From: a virus
IMG/VR virus record: IMGVR_UViG_3300023119_000011
Coordinates: 1 to 64,000 of that record
Direction: 5' to 3' (one strand)
Length of the DNA stretch: 64,000 bases
Each line of letters begins with the position of its first letter. Position 1 is the stretch's first letter. Positions 48,422 to 59,481 of this stretch are shown here, piece by piece. Both the position numbers and the translations under genes were made by a program. The notes beneath the pieces are model-generated. The model did not search any database. It was given only the letters and a program-made list of their open reading frames with translations, and was not told where the DNA came from.

Positions 48422-50259
48422 CCACATCAATAAAATCTTCCGATCTTGATTTTGCGAATATTAAAGCAGAATTAAAAGATTATTTAAAACAAAAGTCTGA
48501 ATTTACAGACTATAATTTTGAGGGATCTGCACTCAGTAACATTCTGGATGTATTAGCATATAATACTCATCTAAATGGATTAATTGCTAATTTCTCTACA
48601 AATGAATCTTTTCTCAATACCGCACAATTGAGAAGCTCAGTGATTTCCTTAGCTACTGCACTTGGTTATGTTCCTCGGTCAGTTACAACTAGTCAAGCTA
48701 TTGTAAATTTATCGATTAATATACTTGATGCGGTGAGACCATCTTCAGTATTTATGCCAAAGAATTTTCTTTTCAACACATCGGTAGAGGGAAGATCTTA
48801 TACTTTCAGAACTCTTGAGAAAATCTCAGCAAATGATAATGGTAATGGATTTTATTCTTTTACACTCTCCGATGGATCTGATCTTGTATCTCTATACGAA
48901 GGCGTGCAAAAAACGAAAACATTCTATGTCGGTGAACTTGCTGATGAACAAGTATATGTCATTCCTGATAAAACAATTGATACCGCAACTGTGGAAGTAA
49001 AAGTATATCCAACTGCTGCTTCTCCAGATGAAGATGCTGAAGCTTATACACCAATTAAAGATGCGGTGCGAATCACAGCAGATAGTACTCATTATCAAAT
49101 TCGCGAGGTCCCTAACGGGACCTATGAACTAGTATTTGGCGATGGCATCGTAACAGGTAAAAGACCTGTTAGCGGTAACAAAATTATAGTAACATACTTA
49201 TCATCTATAGGTGCTCCAGCAAATAATGCTACAGTATTTACCGCAGCTTCTCAACTTTCGGTTTCTGGTTATGGTAACTACAATGTAAATGTAACAACTG
49301 TATCTGAATCGGCAGGAGGAGCTAAAAAAGAATCTATAGATTCAATTCGACAAAACGCTCCAATCGCTTTTTCTTCTCAACAAAGATTAGTTACAGCCGA
49401 AGACTATACAGCGCAGATTTTATCTCGCTATGGAAACGTTCTTGATGATGTTATTACATGGGGTGGTGCTGATAATGATCCTCCTAAATATGGCGTAGTT
49501 TATGTAGGACTTAAATTTAAAGCATCTACAAGTGATGTTATTAAAGCTCAAACAAAAGACGATATTGTAAATTTACTTACAACCAATTTAGGAATTATGT
49601 CTATTGGTACAGAGTTTACTGATCCAATAGATACATTTATTGAATTAAACTGTCAATTTAGATATGATCCAGACTTATCAGCTATTACACCTAGAGCAAC
49701 ACAAAATGCTATTGTTCAAGCTATGAAAGATCATTTTGTGGAAAACTTAAATAAGTTTGGTACAGTTTTTAGACGGTCAAAATTGCTTGCTGAGATTGAT
49801 GACTTGGATGCCGCCATCTTAAATTCATCAATTACTGTAAAAGTTCAGCAAAGATTTTTACCAATAACTAATAAATCTTTAGGTTATAAATTAACATTTC
49901 CAATGCAAATAGCTGCGCCAGATGATGAATTTCATAGAGTTACTTCTGCTCGTTTTTCAATAGCAGGAATTAGTTGCTTTATTAGAAATAGACTTAAAAC
50001 AAATATTTTAGAGATAGTATCAGTTGGTGGTGATATTATAAAAGATAATGTTGGTTATTATGAAGAAGGTAGTGGTATAGTTCAATTAGAAGGATTTAAT
50101 CCATCTACAATTGATGGTGGTGGAGAACTAAAAGTTTCAGTTGTTCCTGCCAATCAAAGTACTGTTGCACCATTACGTAATTATACTTTAAATTTTGATG
50201 AATCATTGAGTTCAGCAAGCGCTATCTTAGACTATCAAGAATTACAGGTAACTCTCTAA
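48418..50259 (+). CDS. 6: Baseplate wedge subunit gp6
   Basis: At 613 residues it is close to T4 gp6 (660). It has the gp6/gpJ-type sequence YNFEGSALSNILDVLAYNTH, IANFSTNESFLNTAQLRSSV and the mid-domain QRLVTAEDYTAQILSRYGNV, followed by tube-like C-terminal strands. gp6 forms the wedge ring with gp53 and gp25. It is coupled to gp25. Confidence 0.9.
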   Translation: MTTSIKSSDLDFANIKAELKDYLKQKSEFTDYNFEGSALSNILDVLAYNTHLNGLIANFSTNESFLNTAQLRSSVISLATALGYVPRSVTTSQAIVNLSINILDAVRPSSVFMPKNFLFNTSVEGRSYTFRTLEKISANDNGNGFYSFTLSDGSDLVSLYEGVQKTKTFYVGELADEQVYVIPDKTIDTATVEVKVYPTAASPDEDAEAYTPIKDAVRITADSTHYQIREVPNGTYELVFGDGIVTGKRPVSGNKIIVTYLSSIGAPANNATVFTAASQLSVSGYGNYNVNVTTVSESAGGAKKESIDSIRQNAPIAFSSQQRLVTAEDYTAQILSRYGNVLDDVITWGGADNDPPKYGVVYVGLKFKASTSDVIKAQTKDDIVNLLTTNLGIMSIGTEFTDPIDTFIELNCQFRYDPDLSAITPRATQNAIVQAMKDHFVENLNKFGTVFRRSKLLAEIDDLDAAILNSSITVKVQQRFLPITNKSLGYKLTFPMQIAAPDDEFHRVTSARFSIAGISCFIRNRLKTNILEIVSVGGDIIKDNVGYYEEGSGIVQLEGFNPSTIDGGGELKVSVVPANQSTVAPLRNYTLNFDESLSSASAILDYQELQVTL

Positions 50260-51279
50260 ATGCCTCATACGCTTAAAAATACTGGAAGAAAAGATGAACT
50301 CTTTTTCAATCGTAAAGTTGATGAAGCTTTACCTGAACATATAAAAGAGAATCATCCAAAAATTGTAAGCTTCTTAAATGAATATTATAATTTTTTAGAT
50401 TCTGATGGTGCTAAAGCATTTCAATCTGATATTCATAATATTCTTTCATTTAGAGATGTAGAAGAAATACCAAATGATTTATTAAATTTATTGGTATATG
50501 AAATTGGATCTAAATTAGAAAATGTAGATAAATTTAATGATGAAAGATTTGCTTTAGGAAGACTTCCATATTTTTATAGAGATAAAGGAACATTAAAAGG
50601 TACTGAAGAATTTTTTAAATTATTTTTTGGAACTGAAGTTGAAGTTGAATATCCGAAGAAAGATATTTTTATTGTAGGTCAAGATGAAATTGGTCCTGAT
50701 TATGAAAACTATATACAAAACTATGCAAGGTATCAAACATATTCTATTCTTTTAAAAATTGGTTTATCAGTTTCTCAGTATAGATCTCTGTATAAAAAGT
50801 TTGCACATCCAGCTGGTTGGTATTTTGAAGGATTGGTTTCATTTGCAACTGAAGCTAATTTAAATCTATTTGCACAAGAAGCTTTGCAAGATTCAATCTT
50901 TGTATCTTCAATTACTGAAGTTTATCAACCATTGTTCCACCAATCACGTTATACGGGTTCTGTATCAATTGGGCAGGATGATGTAAGTTATGCAGAATTT
51001 GGCGGTACTATAAAGGTAAGAGATGGCAGAATTACTAATCAACCAGATCAAAAAGATTCAAGTGAAGATCATTATATTATGACTATTATTGATAAATATC
51101 AGAATGTCACTGCTGAGGAATTGGCAAGACATTATGTGGTTGGAGAAATAGGTCATCCAAATTCAAGAACATTTGATGAAGACTCTTCAGCTGATCCAGT
51201 AATGAGCTTCGATAATGATAAAGAAACATTAGATGAAGATATGTTTACAAGATATGACGAACAATATCACTATAGATGA
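50260..51279 (+). CDS. Baseplate wedge protein at the gp7 position
   Basis: The 339-residue protein contains IVSFLNEYYNFLDSDG, LPYFYRDKGTLKGTEEFFKLFFG and YARYQTYSILLKI, then FAHPAGWYFEG. The LPYFYRDKGTxxG block resembles the P2 gpI-like fold for baseplate wedges. In T4 gp7 is over 1000 residues and follows gp6; this shorter protein lies in the same place. It starts the base after gp6's stop. Confidence 0.68.
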   Translation: MPHTLKNTGRKDELFFNRKVDEALPEHIKENHPKIVSFLNEYYNFLDSDGAKAFQSDIHNILSFRDVEEIPNDLLNLLVYEIGSKLENVDKFNDERFALGRLPYFYRDKGTLKGTEEFFKLFFGTEVEVEYPKKDIFIVGQDEIGPDYENYIQNYARYQTYSILLKIGLSVSQYRSLYKKFAHPAGWYFEGLVSFATEANLNLFAQEALQDSIFVSSITEVYQPLFHQSRYTGSVSIGQDDVSYAEFGGTIKVRDGRITNQPDQKDSSEDHYIMTIIDKYQNVTAEELARHYVVGEIGHPNSRTFDEDSSADPVMSFDNDKETLDEDMFTRYDEQYHYR

Positions 51280-51288
51280 TAATTTTTA

Positions 51289-51296
51289 TATAAATA
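51289..51296 (+). promoter_or_regulatory. Late promoter TATAAATA
   Basis: An exact late box 24 bases before the fibre-like gene at 51321; the predicted transcript starts near 51302 and has a weak AAAGG RBS. Confidence 0.7.
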
Positions 51297-51320
51297 GAAT
51301 TAAATTTTCAAAGGTTTAAC

Positions 51321-52364
51321 ATGGCAAAGCAAGCAATATCACTAGGCACTGTAGCCAACGATGGAACAGGAGATACATTAAGATCTGCTGGTTCTAAAGT
51401 AAATGCTAATTTTGATGAGATTTATACACAATTTGGAGATGGTAATGCATTAACAACTGGTTTACAATTTTCATCTAATGGTATTATTTTTGAAGGTTCA
51501 GTACCAGATAATAATGAAACTACTCTTACTGTTGAAAATCCAACAGCCGATAGAATTGCAACGCTTCCTGATCATACAGGAGCTATATTAGTTGATAGCG
51601 CAATTCAAACTATTGCAAATAAAAGAATTGTTAGACCTGAAATAGATAGTGCTCAATTAAATGGTTTATTAATAAAAGATAGAGATTCTTCTCACGATTA
51701 TAATATTATTTCTGGATCATTAACTTCAAATGTAAATGTTACTTTACCAAATATTAGTACAGATGATCAATTTACATTTAATAATGCAACTCAGCAATTA
51801 AGTAATAAGACTTTATATAGACCTAGAGTTGAGCAAATGATTTCCGATAGTGTCGGTGAACCATTGCTTGAATTTTTAAGAGTAGGCACGGCTAGTCATA
51901 TTAGATTTACAAATGCAGATAATCCAGTTATCGAAGCCCAAACTACTCTTACAAATGCTCATTTAAATATCGATGCGGCTGGAACTGGATCGGTGGAAAT
52001 AAGTAAAGTGGCACATGCCACATTAGAAATTTCTACAGGTGGAGATACAGTAGGTGCACCAGTAACTTCTGGTAACAATGCCAACTTCCAACCAAGCGGA
52101 CATATACGAGGAGATAAAGCTACATCACTTTATATTCAACAACATAATGGAACAATAAATGGTGAAACCAAAGTATATACTAATGGTGGATCAGGAAATA
52201 TTGAAGTTGCGTTTCCAACCGCAAATAATTTTGCACAAGGTACTTCTCTCACCATTCATCCAAATGGAGCAGCACAACTTATTTGGAGTGATGATAGATG
52301 GTTCATCATGGGTGGACTAGATAGTGACCATAATGGAAACAGATTATTGACTATTAACGCATAG
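51321..52364 (+). CDS. Fibre/structural protein with conserved NDGTGD N-terminus
   Basis: Starts MAKQAISLGTVANDGTGD then LRSAGSKVNANFDEIYTQFG, an N-terminal adaptor repeatedly found in marine myovirus tail fibre and neck proteins. The middle has beta-strand repeats and the C-terminus SLTIHPNGAAQLIWSDDRWF. It is 347 residues, too short for a long fibre. It is likely attached to the baseplate or wedge. Confidence 0.65.
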   Translation: MAKQAISLGTVANDGTGDTLRSAGSKVNANFDEIYTQFGDGNALTTGLQFSSNGIIFEGSVPDNNETTLTVENPTADRIATLPDHTGAILVDSAIQTIANKRIVRPEIDSAQLNGLLIKDRDSSHDYNIISGSLTSNVNVTLPNISTDDQFTFNNATQQLSNKTLYRPRVEQMISDSVGEPLLEFLRVGTASHIRFTNADNPVIEAQTTLTNAHLNIDAAGTGSVEISKVAHATLEISTGGDTVGAPVTSGNNANFQPSGHIRGDKATSLYIQQHNGTINGETKVYTNGGSGNIEVAFPTANNFAQGTSLTIHPNGAAQLIWSDDRWFIMGGLDSDHNGNRLLTINA

Positions 52365-52373
52365 GATTAAAAA

Positions 52374-53831
52374 ATGCCAGCAGTATTAACAGATAAAATT
52401 AAAAGAAACATTTTGCAAGTAATGTACGATGAAGTGAATGACGTACTTGCAAATTACTTTATTTCTATTGGCCACGGTGAAGAATGGGTTACATCAGACG
52501 ATACAGTTCCACCCAATACACCAATTAATTCTATTAAAGAAGAAAGAGATTTTAGACTAAGAGCGCAATCGGCAAAAAAAGTAGCAGATGTTTCTTTTGT
52601 AGTACCAAGATTTAATTGGACATCGGGTTCAATATATTCACAATATGATGATAATAGAAGTATTACGCCTGGTATTTCAGGTGCAGCAAATATATATCCG
52701 TATTATATTTTAACAGATGAAAATCAAGTTTATATTTGTTTGAAACAACCAAGAGATGCCAATGGTGTAGCTTTAAGATCTACAGTACAACCAACAGGAA
52801 CTTCAAATAAACCAAAAAAAGAAACTGATGGATATGTATGGAAATTTTTATATGCTATTGGTGGTGCAAAATCTTCAGCGTTTCTATCAGCAAACTTTAT
52901 GCCTGTTGAATATGTTAAAACTGGACAAGCTGGATTAAACTCATTACAAGATCAACAAGCATTAATAAGAGATGCTGCTGTTCCAAAACAAGTTTTAGGT
53001 ATTGAAATTATTGATCCTGGCGCAGGATATACTAGTGCTCCTACTGTTCAAATTATAGGAAATGGGGATAGTGTTGGTAGTAATCAATATACTCCTAAAG
53101 CTACAGCAACAGCAACAATTGATCCAAGTTCTGGTGGTTTCGTTACTAAAATTGAAATTGATTCTAGTTCAAATATTGGTAGTGTTTCTGATAGTGTGTT
53201 AGAAGCTGGTCGTAATTATGATTATGCCGATGTAATTATTTCTGGTGGAGGTGCATCAAGAGATGCTACAGCTAGAGCAGTTCTTCATGGTAACGATTCA
53301 GGTGTAGGAGCAAATCCAGTATTTGATTTAAGATCTACATCACTAATGTTTAATGTTAAAATTGAAGGTGGAGAAGCTGGCGCAGATGGATTTAGAGATT
53401 TTATAGTTGATGATAGAGATTACCGTCAAGTTGGATTATTTAAAAATCTTAGAGATTTTGATGGAAATCTATATACAGAACTTAGTGGTAGAATGATGAA
53501 ATCTTTTAGAGGTGTTAGAGCAGATGTCCAACAATTAAAAAATCTAACAGATCCAATTATTACTCAGAGCACAGGATTTACTGCTATTGTTGCAGATGTT
53601 GATAGTGATACGTGTTATTATTATCAAACGGATTCGACTGGTTTTGTACCGATATCAAATGTTCAAATTGAAAACAGTTCTCAGAATTTTAATAATATTA
53701 GTCCTACTCATCTAATTGATAGTTCAGACATTAATCCTTTTTCTGGAGATTTATTATACGTAGAAAGTAGACCAGCAATTAAAAGACTTGATACTGAAAC
53801 AAATGACATTAAAATCATCGTAAGTTTATAG
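52374..53831 (+). CDS. 8: Baseplate wedge subunit gp8
   Basis: A 485-residue protein whose first 200 residues follow T4 gp8 (334): FVVPRFNWTSGSIYSQYDD, YYILTDENQVYICLKQP and KKETDGYVWKFLYAI. The rest includes a Gly-rich insertion (IIDPGAGYTSAPTVQIIGNG and IISGGGASRDATAR) absent from T4. gp8 joins gp7 and gp10 in the wedge. Confidence 0.82.
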   Translation: MPAVLTDKIKRNILQVMYDEVNDVLANYFISIGHGEEWVTSDDTVPPNTPINSIKEERDFRLRAQSAKKVADVSFVVPRFNWTSGSIYSQYDDNRSITPGISGAANIYPYYILTDENQVYICLKQPRDANGVALRSTVQPTGTSNKPKKETDGYVWKFLYAIGGAKSSAFLSANFMPVEYVKTGQAGLNSLQDQQALIRDAAVPKQVLGIEIIDPGAGYTSAPTVQIIGNGDSVGSNQYTPKATATATIDPSSGGFVTKIEIDSSSNIGSVSDSVLEAGRNYDYADVIISGGGASRDATARAVLHGNDSGVGANPVFDLRSTSLMFNVKIEGGEAGADGFRDFIVDDRDYRQVGLFKNLRDFDGNLYTELSGRMMKSFRGVRADVQQLKNLTDPIITQSTGFTAIVADVDSDTCYYYQTDSTGFVPISNVQIENSSQNFNNISPTHLIDSSDINPFSGDLLYVESRPAIKRLDTETNDIKIIVSL

Positions 53832-53839
53832 GATAGAAT

Positions 53840-56800
53840 ATGGCACAACTCGTAAATAAAAATACTTTTTCATCAACTTATCGAGATGATTTTGCTGATA
53901 GTGATGGATACTATCGAATTCTTTTTAATAGTGGAAAGAAACTTCAAGCTCGTGAATTAACACAAATGCAAACCATTATTCAAAAGCAAATTGAAAGAAT
54001 GGGAAATAATTTATTTGCAGATAATAGTGTTATTAAACAAGCAGCAGCTCAAGTTGATAATAATTACCAGTTTATTAGATTAAATACTACTAATGAACCA
54101 ATTAGTGATCCTCAAAGTTTAGTTGGTGCAATATATACAGGAGTTACTTCTCAGGTTGTATTTAGAGTTGATGAGGTTGTAGAAGCTGGAGTTAATCCTG
54201 TAACTGATCCATTAACCTTATATGGAACATATACTTCAACAGAAAATTCATCGCTAGCAACTGATCAACAAGCAGTTGCTCAACCTAATGAAGTAATGCA
54301 AGGAACAAACTTACCAAATATTAGAGTCGAAAATTCTGCGCAATCTACAGGATTTGGTTCTAGATTTTTATCCGATGGAGGAATTTATTATTCCAAAGGA
54401 TTCTTTATATTTGCAGATAAACAAGAAAAAATAATTTCTAAATATACAAATACTCCAACGGTGGTAGTTGGTTTTAAAAGAATTGATGAAGTTGTAACAA
54501 GTGCAGATGATACTGCTTTATTTGATAATCAAGGGGCGTCACCTAATCTTACTGCTCCTGGTGCGGATAGATTTAGAATTAGATTAGAACTATCTCTTGA
54601 AAGTGAGATGGGCCCAACAGACACATTCATTAGAAAAGCAAAAGTTGTTAATGGAAAAATCGTAGCAACTTCTCCAGTTGGAAATGAATATAACAAACCT
54701 AGAGAATTTGTAGCACAAAGAATAAAAGAAAATTCTGGAGACTATATTGTAAAACCATTTAATTTAAGATACGCTGATGATTCAGATGATAATTTCTTAC
54801 TAGCTCAAACTTCAAGTGGCGTTGCAGTAGTTAATGGTTATCGTGCTTCAGTGTATACTTCTGATACTCCTCCAAGAGTACGTAAAGCAAGATCCACTGT
54901 TAATATTGCAGATCAATTCGTACCAATTTCATTTGGTAACTTTTTTGAATTAGATTCTGTTCCAGCACAAATGCCAGATATAACTAATTCAGTTGGATTT
55001 GAAAAACAAAATGTTAGAGATGGAGCAGATTATGGTGGAGCTACAATTGGAACATGCTTTGTAAGATTTATTCAAGAAGACGGAGCTGGATATAGGGCTT
55101 ATATAACAAACTTAGTTCTTAATTCTGGATCTGGAATTGGCGACATAGGTAGTATTGGTACTGGTGCTAATGCATATTTTAATATTAATCAAAATTCAAG
55201 AGATAACGGACCATTTAATAATAGTGGAACTTTAAATAGTTTAATTTTTCCTCTTCCAAATAGAAGACCAGAAAATATTACGAATGCTGATATAACGGTT
55301 CAAAGGCAATTTAGATTTACACCAACTGGTTCTACATTTGATATTACAACTGATAATAGTACTGAAATATTTTTAAATGAAGGTGATTGGCTTATTACCG
55401 ATTTAAATGGTGATATTCCTGGCGCAACAATTACATTACAAAACGTAGATAAGACAGCAAGAATTGGTGGGCTTTCAGCTGGAGTTTCTGTAGCTGTAAC
55501 AGCATTTGTTAGAAAAAGTAATGAAACTTCTAGGTCTAAAACAAAAACTTCTGCTAATAAAGTATTTAAAGTTATAACAGACGGTGTTACAAATCAGCAA
55601 TTTATTAATTTACATAAACCAGATATTATTGAAGTTACTCATATTGAAGATCCAAATGATAGTACACAGAGTTATTTAGGTAACTTTACCTTAGACGATG
55701 GTAGAAAAGATAATTTCTATGACAATGGTAGATTGTTTTTAACTGGAGCTCTTCCACCTAATGCAACCACTACTGGATTACGCATAAGATGGGATTATTT
55801 TCAACATGAACCAGGTAAAAGCTTTTTTAGTAAAAATTCATATGATGGTGAAGTTGATTATAAAGACATTCCAACTCATACATTTCAAAATGGCGAGCAA
55901 ATATTTTTAGCGGATGCTTTAGATTTTAGACCAACTGTTGATTCAGATGGTGATTTTGAAGTGGCTAATGGTGGATCTACAAACGAAATTCCCGATCCAG
56001 CCACTGTAATCGATTTAGATGTTTCTTATTATTTACCAAGAATTGATAAAGTTATAATTGATCAAAATGGTAAGATTAGAGTTATTCCAGGTGCGTCCTC
56101 ATTTGCACCAAGTCCTCCAGAAACACCTAAAGGTACTATGGAATTATTTAAAGTTAAATATGATGCTAATACTCTCGACAATAATGATATAACTATTACT
56201 CGAATAGACCATAAAAGATATACTATGAGTCAAATTAATTTATTAGAAAAAAGACTTGGTCGATTAGAAGATGCAGTATCATTAAGTTTATTAGAAAATA
56301 AAGCAGCTGATATTGTTGAGTTTGATGCGAATGGAGATCCTAGATTAAAAAGTGGATTTATAGTTGATAACTTTACAAGTCATGCTTTAACTGATAAAAA
56401 TAATTCAAATTTAAGATCATCTATGGATTTTTCTTCTGGATTACTATTTCCTCAAAATATCGAACGGGTTATTGATTTAGAATATGATTCAGATACTAAT
56501 AATCCATCTCCTGCGCTAAATGTAGCATTAAGAGGAGGATTCATTGTACCTAGATATGATACAGAATTATATATGGAAAATGAATACGCAAGTGATGCAT
56601 TACAAGTAAATCCATTTCAAGTTAATAATTTCAATGGGACTATTCAGTTATCGCCATCTTCAGATAATTGGTATGAAACTCGTTTTCCTTTTGAGAAAGT
56701 AGTTAACTATCAAGGATCAGAAATTTTATCTGATGGTGCATATCAATGGAATAATCATGAATGGAATTGGCTTGGAAAAGATTTAGAATCTCTTCAAACT

Positions 56801-57820
56801 GGTGATAAAACTAATACTACAGCATCTACTTCTGGAAGAACCACTACTACTTCTTGGAATGTAGTGGAAAATATTTTTATTCAAGAAGACTTTGTTGAAA
56901 ATAGATTAGTACGCACAGAATCAATTCCAAAAGTAAGAGCTAGACTAGTTAGGTTTAAAGCTACTGGATTAAGACCAAATGCTAAACACTATGCTTTCTT
57001 CGATAATGTTTCAGTGGATGCTTGGGTGAAAGAAGAAACATTTACAAGTACATGGCGTAATGATTTTGCTTATGATTCTGATTATGGTACAGAATACATT
57101 AATGCGACTGGACACCCTAGTGGAAGTCAACAATTAACTTCCGATGAGTTCGGAGTTATTGAAGGATCATTCTTTATTCCAGCTACTTCAGCAATATCTT
57201 TCTTATGTGGAAATGTCAAGTTTGAATTAAAAGATGTAACTGGATCTGGAAATGAAAACTATTTATCACGAGCAGTTACTAATTATACCGCTGAAGGCAC
57301 ATTAAAACTTTATGAAGAAGTATGGACATCTACAAGGTATATTGAAATTGAAGGTGATCAATCTGTTTATACAGCCCCAGTAGTAACTAATAATTCTGGT
57401 GGAGGAGATGATGGATATAGTGGTGGTAATGATAATTTCAGTTCTCCGGGATTAGACGCATTTGGTGGACCAGGTCCAAATGTTGGAGATGCAAATTCAT
57501 GTGGAGGTAATGACGTATGTGTAATTGCTACACATGCTACGCAAAATAATGTAGAAGGATTTAGCTTAATGGATAAAGCTAAAGCTGAGATTTGGTGCGA
57601 AAAGAAATATCATGGAACATGGTATGGAGAAGCATTTAGACGCGGTTATAGGTACCTTGGAAATAGAGCGATTGAACGAGGTGAAGCGCATAAACATTAT
57701 CAAGAGTTTAAAGACTTTGTAGCTTATGGTAGAGGTTTAAAGAAAGGGTTAAAACCTGCATTAAACTATTACTTTAGAACAGCGCAATTCTTTGCGATTG
57801 GTTTATTTACAAATGAATAG
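53840..57820 (+). CDS. Large DUF4815-like structural protein with CFI-box-like C-terminus
   Basis: The 1326-residue protein starts with a DUF4815-like region (STYRDDFADSDGYYRILFN, KKLQARELTQMQTIIQKQI), common in baseplate or fibre proteins of marine myoviruses. Beta-rich repeats follow. The last 100 residues, separated by a Gly/Asn-rich linker, contain VCVIATHATQNN and a helical FRRGYRYLGNRAIERG segment similar to the CFI-box C-terminal module. It may be the wedge periphery protein that positions fibres. Confidence 0.75.
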   Translation: MAQLVNKNTFSSTYRDDFADSDGYYRILFNSGKKLQARELTQMQTIIQKQIERMGNNLFADNSVIKQAAAQVDNNYQFIRLNTTNEPISDPQSLVGAIYTGVTSQVVFRVDEVVEAGVNPVTDPLTLYGTYTSTENSSLATDQQAVAQPNEVMQGTNLPNIRVENSAQSTGFGSRFLSDGGIYYSKGFFIFADKQEKIISKYTNTPTVVVGFKRIDEVVTSADDTALFDNQGASPNLTAPGADRFRIRLELSLESEMGPTDTFIRKAKVVNGKIVATSPVGNEYNKPREFVAQRIKENSGDYIVKPFNLRYADDSDDNFLLAQTSSGVAVVNGYRASVYTSDTPPRVRKARSTVNIADQFVPISFGNFFELDSVPAQMPDITNSVGFEKQNVRDGADYGGATIGTCFVRFIQEDGAGYRAYITNLVLNSGSGIGDIGSIGTGANAYFNINQNSRDNGPFNNSGTLNSLIFPLPNRRPENITNADITVQRQFRFTPTGSTFDITTDNSTEIFLNEGDWLITDLNGDIPGATITLQNVDKTARIGGLSAGVSVAVTAFVRKSNETSRSKTKTSANKVFKVITDGVTNQQFINLHKPDIIEVTHIEDPNDSTQSYLGNFTLDDGRKDNFYDNGRLFLTGALPPNATTTGLRIRWDYFQHEPGKSFFSKNSYDGEVDYKDIPTHTFQNGEQIFLADALDFRPTVDSDGDFEVANGGSTNEIPDPATVIDLDVSYYLPRIDKVIIDQNGKIRVIPGASSFAPSPPETPKGTMELFKVKYDANTLDNNDITITRIDHKRYTMSQINLLEKRLGRLEDAVSLSLLENKAADIVEFDANGDPRLKSGFIVDNFTSHALTDKNNSNLRSSMDFSSGLLFPQNIERVIDLEYDSDTNNPSPALNVALRGGFIVPRYDTELYMENEYASDALQVNPFQVNNFNGTIQLSPSSDNWYETRFPFEKVVNYQGSEILSDGAYQWNNHEWNWLGKDLESLQTGDKTNTTASTSGRTTTTSWNVVENIFIQEDFVENRLVRTESIPKVRARLVRFKATGLRPNAKHYAFFDNVSVDAWVKEETFTSTWRNDFAYDSDYGTEYINATGHPSGSQQLTSDEFGVIEGSFFIPATSAISFLCGNVKFELKDVTGSGNENYLSRAVTNYTAEGTLKLYEEVWTSTRYIEIEGDQSVYTAPVVTNNSGGGDDGYSGGNDNFSSPGLDAFGGPGPNVGDANSCGGNDVCVIATHATQNNVEGFSLMDKAKAEIWCEKKYHGTWYGEAFRRGYRYLGNRAIERGEAHKHYQEFKDFVAYGRGLKKGLKPALNYYFRTAQFFAIGLFTNE

Positions 57821-57828
57821 GAGCAAAA

Positions 57829-59478
57829 ATGCCTGAAGTAAGTAGACAAAATACGAGCAGAATAGCTCAATCATTTTATGTAGATAAAAATAGTGGCATA
57901 TTTATTACTGATATTGGATTATTTTTCAAGTCTGCACCTGACACAACGGGTCAACCGGTATATGTAACCATTAGAGCTCTTGAAGGTGGGGTTCCTCATG
58001 GATACGTATATATTGCTAAAGCTGAGCAAAGTTATTCAAATATAAGTGCTTCTATTCCTAATCCTAATGCCACGAATGAAATAAAATTTACATTTGCGCA
58101 TCCAGTTTATTTAGAGCCTTTTAAATATTATGCCTTTACAGTTGAAACTGGAAGTTCTGAATATGAATTATACTATGCAGAAATTTATGACCATGTTCTT
58201 AATTCTACTGAAAAATTGGTTGATAAAAATCCAGTAAGTGGATCTATTTTTTATTCTCAAAATGGTGTGACTTGGTCTGAAAATCAAAACCAAGATTTAA
58301 AATTCAAAATATATAAAGCTAATTGGGCAGCTTATTGGTCAGGGACACGAGCAAATGTATCTCTTCAAAATAAAGCCATATCTCAAGAAATTCTTCCTAA
58401 TAACCCAATAACTACTGACGGTGCTACTACTGATATTATCATATCGCATAAACATCATGGATTCCAAGAAGGTGATAAGGTAAATATTTCTGGAGTAACA
58501 TCAAATTCTGGATATATTGGAGGAATTCATATTAATAATATTAATGGACTTAGAACAATAAAATCCGGATCAGGCAACGTTGCTTCTCGTGATTGGCAAG
58601 GATATATTTTAGAAACTGGAAGTGGTACTGCAAACACAACTTTGACAAATGAAATTGGGGGCGGGGCTAATGTTAAGGCTGATAGAAATTTTTTATATAG
58701 TACATTTGTTCCAAGTGTTAGTGTTTTAAAAACTCATAATACTGCCAGTTTTTATGGCGTAAAAACTATGGCTGCAGGAAAAAATCCATATAATTCTGAA
58801 GCTGGTGCATACGTAAGAGACACTGCATACTCTCAAGTTATGCCAAATAAAACTATGTTTATGTTTAATAATCCAGGATTAATTGCTAGCACTGAAATGG
58901 AAGGTGATAATCCTGGTACTTCAATTCCAAATAATAAATCTTTTGATTTGAGAATAACACTTTCTTCTGAAGATCCAGCTAATGTTATGCCTTTTGTTGA
59001 TTTAGAAAGAGCTAGCATTGCTACAATGTATGCAGCAGTTGATAATCCAAGTTTAACTGTTAATAGTAGCAGTGGTCAAAATATGGTAATAAATCCGATT
59101 GCTGAAACTTTACCAGAAGGTGGAACAACATTAGCTAAACACATTACTAAAATATTTCCACTTGAATCAAGCGCTATAGGACTTAGAGTAGCAGTTGCCG
59201 GAAACGTATTATCTGGTGGAAGTTTTGATCTTTATTATAGAGTTGCTGAACTTGATACAAATATATCTACTCAAGCATGGGTATTGATTGCACCATCAAA
59301 TAATCCAACAACTTCTGAAAAAAGAGGAGTGTTTAAAGATTATGAATATTTGATTGGTGGTCAATCTGGGTTTACTACACCATTTCAACAGTTTCAATTT
59401 AAAATTACAATGAAAGCAAATAATGCAATTAAAGCGCCTATTTTAAGGGAGTTCAGAGCAATAGCACTGAGTACATAA
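57829..59478 (+). CDS. Baseplate or fibre-connector structural protein (gp10-like by position)
   Basis: A 549-residue beta-rich protein (SRIAQSFYVDKNSGIFITDI, YLEPFKYYAFTVETGSSEYELYY). A GGTTLAKHITK / PFVDLERASI block resembles other marine phage tail proteins. It begins 9 bases after the DUF4815-like gene, with a strong AGGAGC RBS. A connector role in the baseplate is inferred from gene order. Confidence 0.65.
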   Translation: MPEVSRQNTSRIAQSFYVDKNSGIFITDIGLFFKSAPDTTGQPVYVTIRALEGGVPHGYVYIAKAEQSYSNISASIPNPNATNEIKFTFAHPVYLEPFKYYAFTVETGSSEYELYYAEIYDHVLNSTEKLVDKNPVSGSIFYSQNGVTWSENQNQDLKFKIYKANWAAYWSGTRANVSLQNKAISQEILPNNPITTDGATTDIIISHKHHGFQEGDKVNISGVTSNSGYIGGIHINNINGLRTIKSGSGNVASRDWQGYILETGSGTANTTLTNEIGGGANVKADRNFLYSTFVPSVSVLKTHNTASFYGVKTMAAGKNPYNSEAGAYVRDTAYSQVMPNKTMFMFNNPGLIASTEMEGDNPGTSIPNNKSFDLRITLSSEDPANVMPFVDLERASIATMYAAVDNPSLTVNSSSGQNMVINPIAETLPEGGTTLAKHITKIFPLESSAIGLRVAVAGNVLSGGSFDLYYRVAELDTNISTQAWVLIAPSNNPTTSEKRGVFKDYEYLIGGQSGFTTPFQQFQFKITMKANNAIKAPILREFRAIALST

Positions 59479-59481
59479 TTT

